From Quercus robur (Eukaryota > Streptophyta > Magnoliopsida > Fagales > Fagaceae), in the NCBI RefSeq assembly GCF_932294415.1, contig NC_065538.1:25631957-25695956 (forward strand): 64,000 nucleotides of DNA, written 5' to 3'. The notes under the pieces are model-generated. The model was not told the DNA's origin. It ran no database searches and worked only from the letters and a program-made list of their open reading frames with translations. The position numbers were made by a program, and so were the translations under genes. Positions 35,729 to 48,088 of this stretch are shown here, one piece after another (within the stretch, counting starts at the first letter, position 1; the number at the start of each line of letters is the position of its first letter).

Positions 35729-38700
35729 ATGCAGGCACTAGATAGAGTGCGGCCTGGACCCGATGTGGATACCCAGTTGGCCCAGCAGCCGAATCATCGG
35801 TCAAGTCCACTTTGGAGGTGCGCCGCTGACGAGGTATGTAGTAGTATTATTAATACATGTTTGTTTTATAATTACCTCGTGTTTAATCTCCTAACAGAAT
35901 ACTCGTCCGTGTGCAGGAGGCGCCTGGCATGATAAAGGTTCGACGCCGTAAATGTGTATTGCCACAGGGTGGGTTAGATCCACGTATCATGCAACACATA
36001 GATGCAGCAGGGTTGACTGGTTTATTCAAGGTTCCTGATATGGAGGTCGACCACGCCTTGATCACGGCGTTGGTTGAGCGGTGGCGTCCGGAGACCCACA
36101 CGTTCCACTTACCCCATGGAGAAATGGGTATCACCTTGCAAGATATGGAGGTGATGCTGGGGCTTCCGGTGGATGGGTTGCCTGTCACTGGGAAGACAGA
36201 CTACAAATGGAGTGAGCTGTGCGAACAGTTGTTGGGCCATAAACCTCCACCCCCGATACCAAACTCAAACAAGTCTACCCTTGCTGGGGCGAGGATAAGA
36301 TACACCTGGCTTGATGCACAGTTTGCCGCTCCCTTAGTTGTGGACGCTGCTGACGAAGTCGTGCAGCAATATGCCCGCTACCACCTACTTGTACGGATGG
36401 GGGCCCTCTTGTTCATGGACAGGTCTGCGGACCGGGTCTCACTGCTGCCTCTGCAGTTGCTCAACCCAGTCAGCAATGCGAGACGGTATAGCTGGGGTAG
36501 TGCAGCATTGGCCTGGCTGTATAGGCAACTTTGTGGTGCATCGAAGAAGGATGCGATGCAGATTGGAGGAGCACTCTTGTTGGTGCAGCTATGGGCCTAT
36601 TCAAGGTTCCCACAATTATGCCCTGTTGTGAGGCCGCCTCTACCGCCAGTGCACTCAGGGCCCCTTGCCATTAGGTACGTTCATTGAGTTCTCGTTATTT
36701 GTCTCTTTCATATAATTAAAAATATGCCAAACTAACAAACGAAAGAAACTTATCAATGCTTAGTATATGGATGTGAAATATAAAAGCAAAGTTTGTTAAA
36801 TGTAAGGTTCAGTAATGAGCATTTGTCGACATCTCATGTTTGGTAGGTGGAGCGGGCCAAAATGCACCGCAGAGCATGCCACACACGTCCTTGCTGCGTA
36901 CCGGGCGTCACTGGCTACAGTACGGGCCGAGCAGGTATTCGGTTAATTTAGTTTGAATTCTTATGACCACGTTTCCCTCAATTCTTATAACTACGGGCCG
37001 AGCACGTTTTCCTCAAATGCACCGCACATGCTTTTATTTTCGTTTCCCTCAATTTTATTTTATTTTGAATTCTTGGATTGTTGTAGGAATGAGTTGATTT
37101 CATAATACCATCCAATCATTTTGTTTGGTACTTGGATTTCCATCCCATCATTTAACTCAATTGGAATGTCCATCGTGAAGTACTTCACATTAGAACTTCC
37201 ATTTGTAGCACCTGCATGAATACTTGCTCGTCCTTACATAAAGTAAAACAAAAGTAAAAAATTCTTGAATGTTAAATCAAAGGGTTTTTTCCAAATTGGG
37301 TTGGATTGAAGGGTTTTTTCCAATGCAACCCAACTAACATGACTCAGGTTAAGTTGGGTTAAATCAATGGGTTATATATAAATTTAGTCATATATATATA
37401 TAAAGTAGAATTTGGCTATATTCTTCATTATGTACGGAAACGTTTGTGATTTACACGGGAAAAAAAAAAAAAAAACACAGAATAAATTGTCCCTTTTCCA
37501 AGATGTTTGAAGCATGTGCAACATGCGCAAAACATTGAGCATGAAGTCTTCGTTTAGTGCAAGGCAGTGAGTTCAAACTTGTGTTGCAACCAAAAAACAA
37601 AAACTCCACCAATTGTTACAAATGTCATTAAGCTGATGCAATGAAGAGAAGACGCACATATTGGATTATGTAATTGGTTATAATTCAATGAGAAATGAAT
37701 TTACCTAATAGTATACCAAAGATGATCAGATTTGTCTTTGGTTGTATTTGTGTGCTCAAGTAATTCATTTGATTTTAATGATGCATCTTCGAAACTGACG
37801 ATGACATCTTTAAATTCTTTCCAGCTACTAACTGAATCAAAAGTTTGTGTTCATTTTCTGATTATGTTATTATACACCGTTTCAACCTACTTAACATGAG
37901 AAAATAGAACTTTTAGCCTGCTATGAAAATGAACTAAAAAATTTCAAAACAATATTTCTTAAGACTTTATATAAGGCGAATGATTGTAAACGCAGAACCA
38001 CCATGGTCAATTAAATTCTAAACAACAAATTTCTAACTATAAACTTGACAAATATGGGTCTTTTCAGAACAAGGGAATCAAGGCATATTAGAATACAAAT
38101 GATATTTTCAAAACGCATGGCCCCTGCGCAAGGATGACACGCATAAATCGAGAAATGGTCCAAATTTTTTTCTTTCCCTAATCCTTGCGTGAATTCTGCT
38201 TCACTGTCTTCTTCGTTGTTTTTGCACTTTCTGCTTCTTTACATGCGTTTTGGAGTCTTGCTCAACAGGTTAGCCCAGACTTGTGCTCATAATTCTTTTA
38301 GAGAGAGTTTGAATCTTTGATAGTTGTTATACTTCAATATTAAAGCTTTAAAATAGAAATTTTTTTTAGAACTGTTGAAGCTTATTAATATTTCACACCT
38401 TCTGGATTCGCTATAGTTTTGGTGGTTGACTTAGATATTACCACAATTATATTCTAGATTTTCGTTGAATTAAATTTGCTGAGTTAGAGCTTCTCTTCAC
38501 TGTTGTAATATAGTTGGCTGTTAAATCTCATAAAATGATAAAATTCTTTAAATTTAGAACGTTGGGAAAGCTGCAAATGTTAAACTACGAAAATTTTATC
38601 TAATTATTGTGTAATCATGACATGAGAGCAAAAATATAACCCAAGTTTGCATTTTTGGCCTAAGTACAGAAACAGAGGGAATGATGACATTATTGATCAT

Positions 38701-41700
38701 TGGCCCGTAAAACACATGATCACTTCTCTGGCTTTCATTGAAATTTGAAATTAAGCAAACTAAAGGATGGAGTTACTCTGACTTGAATGTCATAGAGTGA
38801 CCATAGGCTAAGCCATTGCCATAGCTTGTCCTTGTCCAATGCTGGATGGTTGTCATTGCTTGGGTCCACACTGTGAAATTTCCAAAATACAAAGCCATTA
38901 GTGCCCCCCCACTAGGAACTCGAGAGTCCAGGGTATAGGTTAAACCCTTTGTGAGATTTGGGGTTGTTTAGGATGCCAGAGTGAGCACCGAAGATAGTCT
39001 CAATTGTTGCTTTGCCTTCAAAAACTTACTAATGTTTGGAGTTTATGCATTTCACTACCCCTGTGACAGAACATAGCAATATTTAGTATTAAGTGACCAT
39101 CTAAGGTTAATATAAACTTTTATGTTATCTAAACATCTGTTTGGGATGTTCTAGTTGATGGTGTTTTCATAGGTAGTCAATGTGAATCTAAGCTCTTTAC
39201 AATTCATTGGTGCCACTGGTGCTGCAGGTGGTTTGTAATTTAAGCTTGTACGGTTTGTAATTAAGCTTGTGAAATCACTTGTAATTAATTAATAAAATGT
39301 TATGAGCTTAAAACCATAGTTATTGCTCTGCCTAATAAGTAGACAATTTAGTATTTCTTCTTCTAACATAGGGGTATCCAGGATTACAAAAATTGTTATT
39401 GTGATGCAAAAAACATTGTTACATTGTACGTTATAAATTACCTTTGCTGAATTGAAGGTTATATTTTTACAGTCTAGTAGAATACTGTTTGACTTCGATT
39501 TACGTATTCAAGTGGTATATTTTGAATATGCACAGCCTCGATTGTCTTCTTGGAAAACAATGGCCTAAGTTTAAAGAAACAAATAATTGTTAATCAGTGA
39601 TATATGAGAAAACATAAAGACGCTTGACACATTACCTCTTGTTGTTGACCTAAATGAAAAGTTAGTTCGTGCTCCTTGCACCAAAGTTGGAGAGCACAAT
39701 TTAATTGCAGCATGCAACTCCTTAAGTTGTCCCCACTTTAGCTGCCTTAATAGTCCTAAAATTATTAAAAGCTATGGATTATTAACGAGTACTTTATTCA
39801 TATAATTTTAGAAGCGTGCAAAATATGCTGATCACCATATTTTTCAAGAGGAATGTAATTTTAGACATTGACATGATTAGTTTGAGATAACTAAAAGGCT
39901 TACGTAATTTCCAACACTAAAATTTATAAGAAATATATATTTACATAGAAATATAATAACAGTATTTGATGAGGATTATACCATGTAATAATTTACATAG
40001 CTTCCATTTCTTGCAATATAAAGTGGTACTTGAAATGCAATGTCTTCAGTAGACCTTATAATAGTCATTTTGTTCTCATTCATTGAAACATTGTTAATGA
40101 CTAATGCAATTAATGTAGCACAATATTTCTATTACGATAAAAAGATTTTGCGAAATCATCAACTTGGATTCATCTTACAGCCATAAGGATGCTGTAGTAC
40201 CCTCCTCTAAGTTTGGTTCAGATTGAAAACCCTAGTATTTGATGGTGTCAGTTAGCTTTGAACCCTGTCCAGCATATGAACATGGGGCTGAAAATGGTGG
40301 ACATGAACAACCTAGATCTTTTAATATTTTTTGCAGGTCAATTTTGTTGTTCTTTTAGTTTCTGCCCAATAATCCCTGAAGATTTTGTGTACGACTAGAA
40401 GCTAGAAATTCCATGCTTTGCATATTACATATCACAAACATAATGTTAAATTAGTATGATGTCTCACTATCACAAACATAATCTACTTATGCAGATTGTA
40501 TGGGAGCCGTACACGCATACGCTAGGCTCCCTACCTGCGTATTGCACTGCTGGGCAGCATATTTGGAGGGCCGAGGTGCCGTTGATATTCTTTTGGATAG
40601 TGGAGTGGCATCATCCTGAGCGAGTCCTCCGTCAGTTTGGGATGAAGCAACCAGTTCCAAGTGTCGTGGATACGTCGACTACCCTTCACAAGATATCCCT
40701 TCAGGGTAAATGGGAGAAGAACTGGGAGGTAGAACATGATCCCTTTATTCGGCAATGGGCCAACCGAGTGAATGTAGTTCGCGGGTCCGATCTCCTAGAC
40801 GATGATGATACGTATCTCGTTGAGTACATGATGTGGTACAATCGCCACACAAGGCGGTACATAACACCAGAGTCTGCGTATTGGGAACTCATGGTGAGGC
40901 AACAATTCCTATTTTATGGATGAAACCATTGTTGGATTAAATATCCTCAGCAGATTTATCATGCATATTTTGAAGTCCACAATAATTATTGTTGTTACAT
41001 CTCTATAAGTTTCTCTGTCATTTTGTTTTAAAGTGAAAAAATACTGCATGACATGTCATTATGTTTTAAAGTCAAAATACTGCATGATTTAAGTTGTTCA
41101 TAACAAACTGAATTTGTCTTGATCCAATTTGTTTGCATGAGGAATGGTTAATGGGCAATGACTAATGATGACCACACCTTTGTTCATATAATTACATTCA
41201 ACTTTTAAAAAGGGTAGGTTGGGTTGGGTTTTATTGTATTTTATTTTAATTTTTTTTAATTTTTTTTTGTTTTTGGTTGGCTTGTACTTTAAAATGGACG
41301 GTGCAACTCTGTGTAGTAGTGATAAATTCGCATTTCATGATAGTTTAGATAGCCTTTCCTCCAGGACTGATTAATGTATTACATATTCCTTGATAGATAT
41401 TACCTCTAGGATTGGGAAGTCCCTTACTAAACTGTTGGTAGAATGCAATTCCCAACAGCTTAAAGGTCATTTAAAATCTTGCAAGTATGCAGCAAGGAGA
41501 TGTGCATTTATACTAGATTCAAGTATGATATATGTTCTAAGTTTTTGGTACTTCCCTTAATTGAAACTTGAAGCTTGCGTTTGATATTTTCAATTCATTT
41601 GATTTGGGCGTGTACGTTAGGAAATAATAACTTCAAAATATGTGTCCTGATTGCAATGTGATATTAATGGAGTTGTAAATCTCGTGAAGCCTAGATACAG

Positions 41701-42876
41701 AAGTGAAATTCTGATATTTTCACTTATGCTAAGATTGAACTTATGTACAACCAACTATACGTGTTTTTTAGAAGTATTATCTCAATGTTTAGATTGCGTA
41801 GCGATAAACATAACAGGAAACATACAACCTCTTGAGTGTTGGGTTGGAACTATAAATTCTTGCACAGGGGGGGCCAACCCCTATTTTTATACACTGTCTT
41901 TTTAAAGATGCTTCATAATTATAAGTAATATAAGGATTTCATTAGCTATGTTTGCTACTTTTTCTTTTGATTTTGGAACAGATTTATCCAAGTTTTGCAT
42001 CATACTTGCGTTCTTGCTTTTATGACGCCCTTGTTTTGTAGGTTCGGACGATGATTAGGTCTATACCGAGGTGCGATGAAGGTTCTGACATGCACAATGA
42101 CCTTACATTTACACTAGAGCTTGTGGAGGAGCTAGGCCGACTTAAATTGGCGAATGCGCTTGCAGAAGCAGTTGACATTGATAGACAGGCCCCAGTTCGT
42201 GGCGGGCAACGTGGTGGGTCTCGTGGGGGTGGACATCGTGGAGGTGGTCAAGCTGGTCGCAGCCGTACGACCGAGTCGGCTCCCATCTACGAGGAAGGGA
42301 ATGAGGAGGGTGTAGAAGAGGCATGGCTTGGCACTGATTGGGTACTGTCTGATGACGACGGCAGGACACCGCGATGCACGCCTGGCGATGGTGCTGGGCC
42401 ATCCCATAGCGTCGATCATCAGGGCACTGTTCCAGCCCACACTACATCCCACGGTGCTAGCACGGACTTTGAGGGCCCTCCTCGTATGTCGCCCCCAGTT
42501 TTCAGTGGATCTGCCCATGATGGTGGATGCATATTTGTCCCCACACCAGGCATGCCCACCCCACCTCTAGTGCAAGTGGACCCCACCATGTCAGCTCCAT
42601 CTCAAACCGCCCACGGAGAGGCTGTACAGATTGAGCAGATACCGGCTGAGGACATTGAGCCGGTGGAGGCTTTGCGGAGATCGCGACGCCCGCGTGCGCA
42701 TGCTCCCGATTGCGGGACCGGTGATGGTATGTACTTCGTCTACACTTCCCATCTTCTTGAGCTACTTGTACTGTGCATTTGATTGATTATGTTAATTTAA
42801 TTATGCTGTTGTGTCTGATAAAACAGGTAAGATTAGACCTGTCAGGGCATATGGGCGGAAACGAAAAGATCATTAA
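35729..42876 (+). CDS. Plant mobile domain (PMD) protein, MULE-associated, apparently intact
   Basis: PMD proteins occur both in MULE and other transposons and in host silencing factors of the MAIL1/MAIN type. Six in-phase exons: 35729-35833, 35917-36674, 36847-36934, 40495-40893, 42042-42726 and 42827-42876, encoding 694 residues. The PMD fold is visible from [20 protein letters not shown] through [73 protein letters not shown] and [12 protein letters not shown]. The C-terminal region is Gly/Arg-rich ([16 protein letters not shown]) and ends in a basic [13 protein letters not shown], probably a nuclear signal. A 5' leader exon ends at 35274 (ACAG/GTACGG); its intron ends at 35726, two bases before the ATG. 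An ATG at 35720 would lie inside that intron. Intron 3 is 3.56 kb. Confidence 0.88.
36935..40494 (+). other. 3.56-kb intron of the PMD gene
   Basis: The intron is bounded by CAG/GTATTC and GCAG/ATTGTA and interrupts the PMD domain between ...TVRAEQ and IVWEPYT. Apart from a U6 snRNA fragment (about 38115-38170) no gene is recognised. Its length suggests insertions, but no element borders were seen. Confidence 0.8.
38115..38170 (+). pseudogene. U6 snRNA 3'-half fragment
   Basis: The stretch GCATGGCCCCTGCGCAAGGA continuing through TGACACGCATAAATCGAGAA and ATGGTCCAAATTTTTTT matches the strongly conserved 3' part of plant U6 snRNA, including the ISL region and the terminal T run. The 5' half (cap-proximal stem and the ACAGAGA box) is absent, and no upstream promoter element of the snRNA type is seen, so it is a fragment, not a working gene. 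Confidence 0.9.
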
Positions 42877-43430
42877 ATGCCTTAGTGTATGCTTATACTT
42901 CCTGCCTATAGGTGACTGCATAGTTACGTTTCACTTTTCTTCTAAAGTCGTATTTTTTTTTTTAGACCTAACTGGAATGGTGGACACGAAAAGGCCATTG
43001 AGCTGGATTGTCCTTGTGTGCTTATTCTTCATGTGTATAGGTGACTGGAATAAGCATGCAAAATGTTCTACTAATTGGGGAGAATCTTGGTGGCTGTGCA
43101 TCTATTTCTGGATCATTGCTTGGGGAGAATACTGGCTGTCAATGTGTTTGTTGTCAAGAAATTGATATTTTGGAGAAAACCCATAAGGCGTATTGTATTT
43201 ATTGATGTATTAGGAAGTTTTTCTGCACTTGGAGTTTTGATTGCAATTTGACAAATGTCTGGATTGGTATTCATTTGAAGCCAAACTTTCTTGTGTTTTT
43301 GTATGTTGTTAGCTACAGTAAAGTGGGTTGTAAGAGAGTAATTTGTTTTTTTATTTTTGTTAGTTTTGTGAGAAACAAATGTGTGGTATTGTTGATAAGC
43401 AAGAAGAAGTAATTTGATACTTTCTGTAAA
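42877..43430 (+). other. 3' region of the PMD gene
   Basis: Non-coding. A 130-residue frame (42773-43165) overlaps the last exon in another phase and has no domain. It probably contains the 3' UTR. Confidence 0.4.
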
Positions 43431-44174
43431 AGAGTTTGATGACGAAGTTTATGCGGATCAATGGCAGAACCAACTCCTTTGTAGCAAATCATTTATCCGA
43501 GTCTCTACAATGCTTGGCTAGGTATGTGTCTCTCTCCTAATTTTCTGATTCGCCTTCCCTACAATTCCTAGATTGGTACATCCTCCTTCCCATTTTATTA
43601 ATTTTAATCTCCTTTAAATCCCCTCCTCTCTAGAATGATTAGATCTGTGTACATTTGATTACAAGTTCGTTAGTAGGAACTTTGGAGAATAGAATTTATA
43701 TTTTTTTCTAGCATTGTTCTAGAGCAGCTCACAATATAACTTACCCAAAGCTGAAAACGGCAAAAATCTTAGTTATGTGTGCATGTTTTGTTCCTTTTGC
43801 TTCTTGGGGTTTGTAATTGTTATTTATCATTGTATATATTACCTTTTCATTTTGGTAGCAAATTGGGAACCCAGTGAGAAACATTTAATTGATTATTGAT
43901 TTTTTCATCAATTAGCCTTCTTATTTTATGATTTTCAGTATATATATATATATATATGTTGTGTGTGTCATTGGCCAATGAATCAAATCTTGTCCATCAT
44001 TTGCTTTAATGAAATGATGGAGGCATTAATGAAAAATTTGCATACTGTTTGAATGTTACTTTTATTGATTGTGTATTGCCGTTTTTTGGGTTTGAATTAT
44101 TATCTATGCTTACAAAGGTATATGCATTTTTCTCAATAATTTTCGGTTAGTATCTAATGTCTCCTTCACCACAG

Positions 44175-44503
44175 CACATTAAGACGTTGGAGAAGTGGCC
44201 AACCTTCAGAATCCTGGGAGGCTCATAAGGCAGCAATCCAAGCACTCATAAAGCTGCCTTCAGGCGAGCTTGTTACAGGTATAATATGATTCAGTAGATG
44301 ACTGTTCTGCTAGATATTGTTTTAGATTTTGTTGGTAGTTGGAATTGGTTACATCAGATTGGAATGCATTATCAACTACGAATGTCTTTCACTATGAACT
44401 TATGGGGTTCATTTTTATGCTACCACGATTTTAGGTTCAAGTGATACAACTTTAAAACTTTGGAGAGGAAGCAAATGTACACATACTTTTGTTGGGCATA
44501 CAG
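44175..44503 (+). pseudogene. Captured fragment of a PLAA/DOA1-like WD40 gene (two exons plus intron)
   Basis: Two consecutive exons of a WD40 protein are preserved with their intron: 44175-44278 (TLRRWRSGQPSESWEAHK and IQALIKLPSGELVTG) and 44435-44503 (SSDTTLKLWRGSKCTHTFVG HT), joined in phase through GT-AG sites. The sequence resembles the N-terminal propeller of PLAA/DOA1 (UFD3), a ubiquitin-binding CDC48 cofactor. No other propeller blades or the PFU/PUL domains are near. A short upstream piece (about 43440-43533) and a 60-residue frame at 44731-44913 are unassigned. Gene pieces with introns among MULE-type sequence fit Pack-MULE capture from genomic DNA. Confidence 0.78.
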
Positions 44504-45067
44504 GTATTTTTTCCATTTATTTGCCTTCATTGTGCTTTATATATATATATATATATATATCCTTATCTGCAATGTGTTGAAATCATGTGGGAATGAAAAT
44601 AATTGTAGATTTTGCAAACTAACGATGCTGTAAAATTTTCTTCTTACATGTCTGTTTGGTGATCATCAAACATATTTTCTTTGAGCTTCCTATAAGTTAG
44701 AAGTGGAAGAAGCATTTAATAAGACTTCTGATGTATAAGTTGGCATTAATTGACCAAACTGTTGACATGGGTAATCCTCATATGTTTAGTGCTTTACATG
44801 GTTTGATTGCTAAAAAATTTAGACATGATGATACCGAGTTTGTCTCTTGTGGAGTATTTAGTGGGAAAGGAATGCTTGCACTTTTGACGGAAGTGCAAGC
44901 ATTCTTGATTTGAAGTTGCTCTTCCGGACTTTATCTAAGCGGACTAATGCTTTGGCATTCATTACCAATCTGACTGGTTTTCTATTTATCTTCACATGAT
45001 TGAGAGTTGTGTTATTTGCTTCAAACTTGGCTTTATAATATGGCTTTATATATCATTGATAAAACAG

Positions 45068-45230
45068 ATCAAATATAGGCTGATGCACTTGTTCTGAGGG
45101 GGATCAGTTGCACATTTGAGGAAGGGCACAAAATACGTATTGTTGGCAGAATTGGCAATGGCAAGACCACTCTCATAGAGATGAACCTGTTTTGTCCAGT
45201 GGAGCTAGCTAGAGGGACCATTGTAATGTA
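45068..45230 (+). pseudogene. Captured exon of an ABCC (MRP-type) transporter NBD
   Basis: The sequence follows an acceptor-like CAG and, after a one- or two-base frame loss near its start, reads [33 protein letters not shown] and ARGTIVM. This resembles the second nucleotide-binding domain of ABCC/MRP transporters, whose Walker A is normally GRTGSGKTT. Ser-to-Asn and other changes, the frameshift and the lack of neighbouring exons mark it as a dead fragment. It is unrelated to the ABCG gene at the left edge. Confidence 0.8.
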
Positions 45231-46056
45231 TCTATTGAAACCTGTAGTATTCCATGTAATGTTCACGAGATTACGTAACTTTTAAATTTTAAGTGTTCAT
45301 TTTTTTTCTAATTCAGATTAATACTACAAGGTACATCATAATTTTAGGGTTTTATATACTGTGTTTGGGATTCAAGAACCTTTATATAGCTGTGTTATTT
45401 GTTTTTTTAGTTGGTTGGTGTCAATTTTTATTCATGGTCATTTTGTTCTGGACTTTCTATATTGTGGCTATTAAAATTTTCAGAATTGACTTGAAGAATT
45501 TAGATAATTTTCTAATGTTGGACGATTTATCATGTATGAATAATTTCAATCCTATCTTTTTTAAACTTTGAATTTTCTTTGATTGGTATGGATTGCAGTG
45601 AATCCTCCAACGAGGAGGATTTCCAAATCGTTCATGTAGAGGTTATGTAATTCATTGTTGTTTTTTACGTCATGTACATTCGTTAATCGTGGCTCATTGT
45701 GTATAGGCTGATGTAGTATTTTGTAAGTACACAATAATGGACTGCAGTGAATCAAATAGACGGGGTACGACCAAAGCTGACTGAATAGGATCAAATAGAG
45801 TAAATAGAATGTAGTACACCGATTTTCCTAGAAACCACAGTGGACCGAATAAGACCAAAGTAGATATAATGGACCGAATAAGACCAAAGTAGTCCAAAAA
45901 CAAAAATAATAAGGTTATTTTTCCATATATACATATCTGCCAGTGAAACATTTGGAAAACGATGACACTTCTACTTAAAGCACACATGACAACAGATGGT
46001 ACTTGGAAGTATACATATCTTACTAAATACCACAACAAGAAGTCGTACTTTTGCAT
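45231..46056. other. Non-coding DNA with a short tandem repeat
   Basis: AT-rich, no recognised gene. Around 45720-45900 the phrase atggaccgaataagaccaaagtag occurs as a short direct repeat among related gac(c/t)gaat phrases. Its position downstream of the minus-strand viroplasmin-domain gene suggests that the gene's 3' UTR lies here. Confidence 0.4.
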
Positions 46057-46494
46057 TCATGCATCCGTACGTTGTCTCGTGGGTGCATCAACTTCATCAT
46101 CCCCCACAACATGAGCCACCACTTCATTCAACATGTTTGCACTCAACGTTGCGATCCTCCTTGCGTGGTCACGCTCCTCAATGGCAACTTCCAACTGATA
46201 CCTTAACAAAGTGTGCCTAATGTCTCCACTGCCATAGTTGGTTCCTTCGCTTTGAGAAGTGCTAGGTGGAGTTGAGGTTGATATGTTTGGAGTTTCCCAC
46301 GACGTAGACACACCACCATGCACGCCCATACCATTACCATGCAAATACTCCATGTATGCAGCTTCGGCTTCCCTTCGATCTTTATATGATTTGTGATTGG
46401 CGTTTGGGAATTTATGAACTTGTCTACTCGCATCTAGCCAACTGTCGTATATGCCTGGAACACGACCGTTAAACACAACATAGGTTCGTCCCAT
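46057..46494 (-). CDS. RNase-H1-N / viroplasmin-domain protein, 145 aa
   Basis: The N-terminus GRTYVVFNGRVPGIYDSW, followed by a conserved KFPNANHKSYKDRREAEAAY, is the RNase H1 hybrid-binding domain (viroplasmin/caulimovirus VI-type fold, about 45 residues), which binds RNA-DNA hybrids or dsRNA. No RNase H catalytic domain follows. Instead there is a Ser/Thr/Gly-rich linker (about 60-95) and a helical, Arg/Glu-rich tail (LLRYQLEVAIEERDHARRIA). It is transcribed away from motif cluster 2, which it shares with the MULE transposase, and towards the PMD gene. A role in transposon RNA handling is inference. Confidence 0.82.
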   Translation of the reverse strand: MGRTYVVFNGRVPGIYDSWLDASRQVHKFPNANHKSYKDRREAEAAYMEYLHGNGMGVHGGVSTSWETPNISTSTPPSTSQSEGTNYGSGDIRHTLLRYQLEVAIEERDHARRIATLSANMLNEVVAHVVGDDEVDAPTRQRTDA

Positions 46495-46559
46495 CCTGCT
46501 CTACAAAAACGCAATGGTGGGAACTCTTTGCACTAGAATGTGGTTGCACCTTCTAACGT

Positions 46560-46790
46560 GTGAAGTGAGCTTTTGTAGTGGAAATGGGGCCACAACTCGA
46601 TTCCATAGAAATCGAGTTATAGCATGCGGAGTTACATGTAACTCGACTTCTCATTAACCGAGTTTCTGAAATGCCGTCATTTCAATACGTCTTGTCAACA
46701 GTAACTCGATTTATGTGGTATCGAGTTTTATATAAAATCGATTTACTTAATATCGAGTCATGTTGTCCCCCTCCCCACATTTCAGAATCC
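46560..46790. promoter_or_regulatory. AACTCGA inverted-motif cluster 2 (bidirectional)
   Basis: Facing motif pairs occur between about 46590 and 46760: AACTCGATT...AATCGAGTTA, AACTCGACTT...ACCGAGTTT, AACTCGATTT...ATCGAGTTTT and a degenerate ATCGATTT...ATCGAGTCA. The cluster sits between the divergent starts of the viroplasmin-domain gene (46494, minus) and the transposase leader exon (about 46790, plus), so it is well placed to serve both. Confidence 0.7.
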
Positions 46791-46823
46791 ATGCACGTGT
46801 CTGGCTCTATCTGTGTTGAAAAC

Positions 46824-47328
46824 CTTCACTGTCTGGTCTCTGAAAAAGAAAGCCTATGAGGTGAACAAAGTTTGCTAACTCTTCTGCCATTTTCCTTGTC
46901 ATTATTGCATCCTCACCAGGCGTGCTGTTGCTGTGGTCCCCTTCTTCTTTGTTCTGGCACATCTTCCCTGACAGGTATATATTCACTTACATAACTACTT
47001 ATAAATGGATTGACTTACATAACTACTTAAGGGTTTGGATTGCTTTCTACAACTGTCTTATTCTGACATTATGTGTGTGTATATATATACATAAAGAAAA
47101 CATTGTATAGATATATGTATATATAGACAAACGTACTTACCCATATAATAAGATGTATATGTGGCATTCCCAAATATATGTATATATATATACACACACA
47201 TACACACACACACACACACACACATATAAGGGGAAATATATATATATATATATATACATGTATGTATGTATGTATATGCAAATATATGTAAATATAAACA
47301 AAGCTACCTACCCATATATGATCACATG

Positions 47329-47360
<32 letters not shown>

Positions 47361-47935
47361 TGTATAGGTATGTTTACATATAATGTATGTGCTTAGGGCA
47401 CCAATTTTTTGAAACATTTTTGTTAGGAATTGCAAAAACTGTTAGTGCATAGAAAATCCTGCAAAAAATTGTCCAAGAAACGATTAATTATTGTGTGCTC
47501 TTATGACTTATGTGAGAATAATCTTATATGTGTGTATGTGTGTGTGATAGTGACATTGTATACATATTGTTCCTAAATATGTCGAGTTTTATATAGTAAT
47601 GTATATAATACTTTTTTTTTAGAACTCTTTTGGGAAATATGTATATAATCATTCTAAATAAACATATATATAAACAAACATTGTACGGTGAATTCATATG
47701 ATGACATATGCATTCATTCGTAACTACACAATAATGATGTGTAATGTATACTGAGGTTTAAATTGTATGGCTCTTTCAGTTCTGAAAGTCTTTGCTGTGT
47801 GGGTTCTGAAAAAGAAAGCCTGCGAGGTGAACAAGTTTTGCTGACCATGTTTGCATTTTCCTACTCCATATTGCATCCTTACCAAGCGAGTTTACAAACA
47901 CCCTAATTCTTTGTTGTGGCACGTCTCCCCTAAAA
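46824..47935 (+). repeat. About 153-bp duplication of the transposase leader exon inside its own intron
   Basis: The segment 46824-46976 (from gttgaaaaccttcactg to cttccctgacagg) recurs at about 47783-47935 (gttctgaaagtctttgctg to tcccctaaaagg). The copies are about 958 bp apart and share phrases such as ctgaaaaagaaagcct. The first ends with a usable donor (ACAG/GTATAT, exon end 46974); in the second the donor is lost. Between them are (CA)n and (TA)n runs (about 47100-47360). Confidence 0.8.
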
Positions 47936-48088
47936 GGCCAATGTTTGTGTTCAAACGAATCAAGTGTGTACACCTATAATTAGGATAGCATCATAGTGCA
48001 TCTGTAAAAGAGTAATTACTGTTGCATTAACATAACCCCCTATCTTCTGCATGATAACCACAATTAATTGTCCTTATCCAGGTCTGCC

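Noticed and set aside
47069..47383. Frames of about 76-96 residues on both strands
   Set aside because: They are translations of (CA)n and (TA)n microsatellites inside the transposase leader intron.
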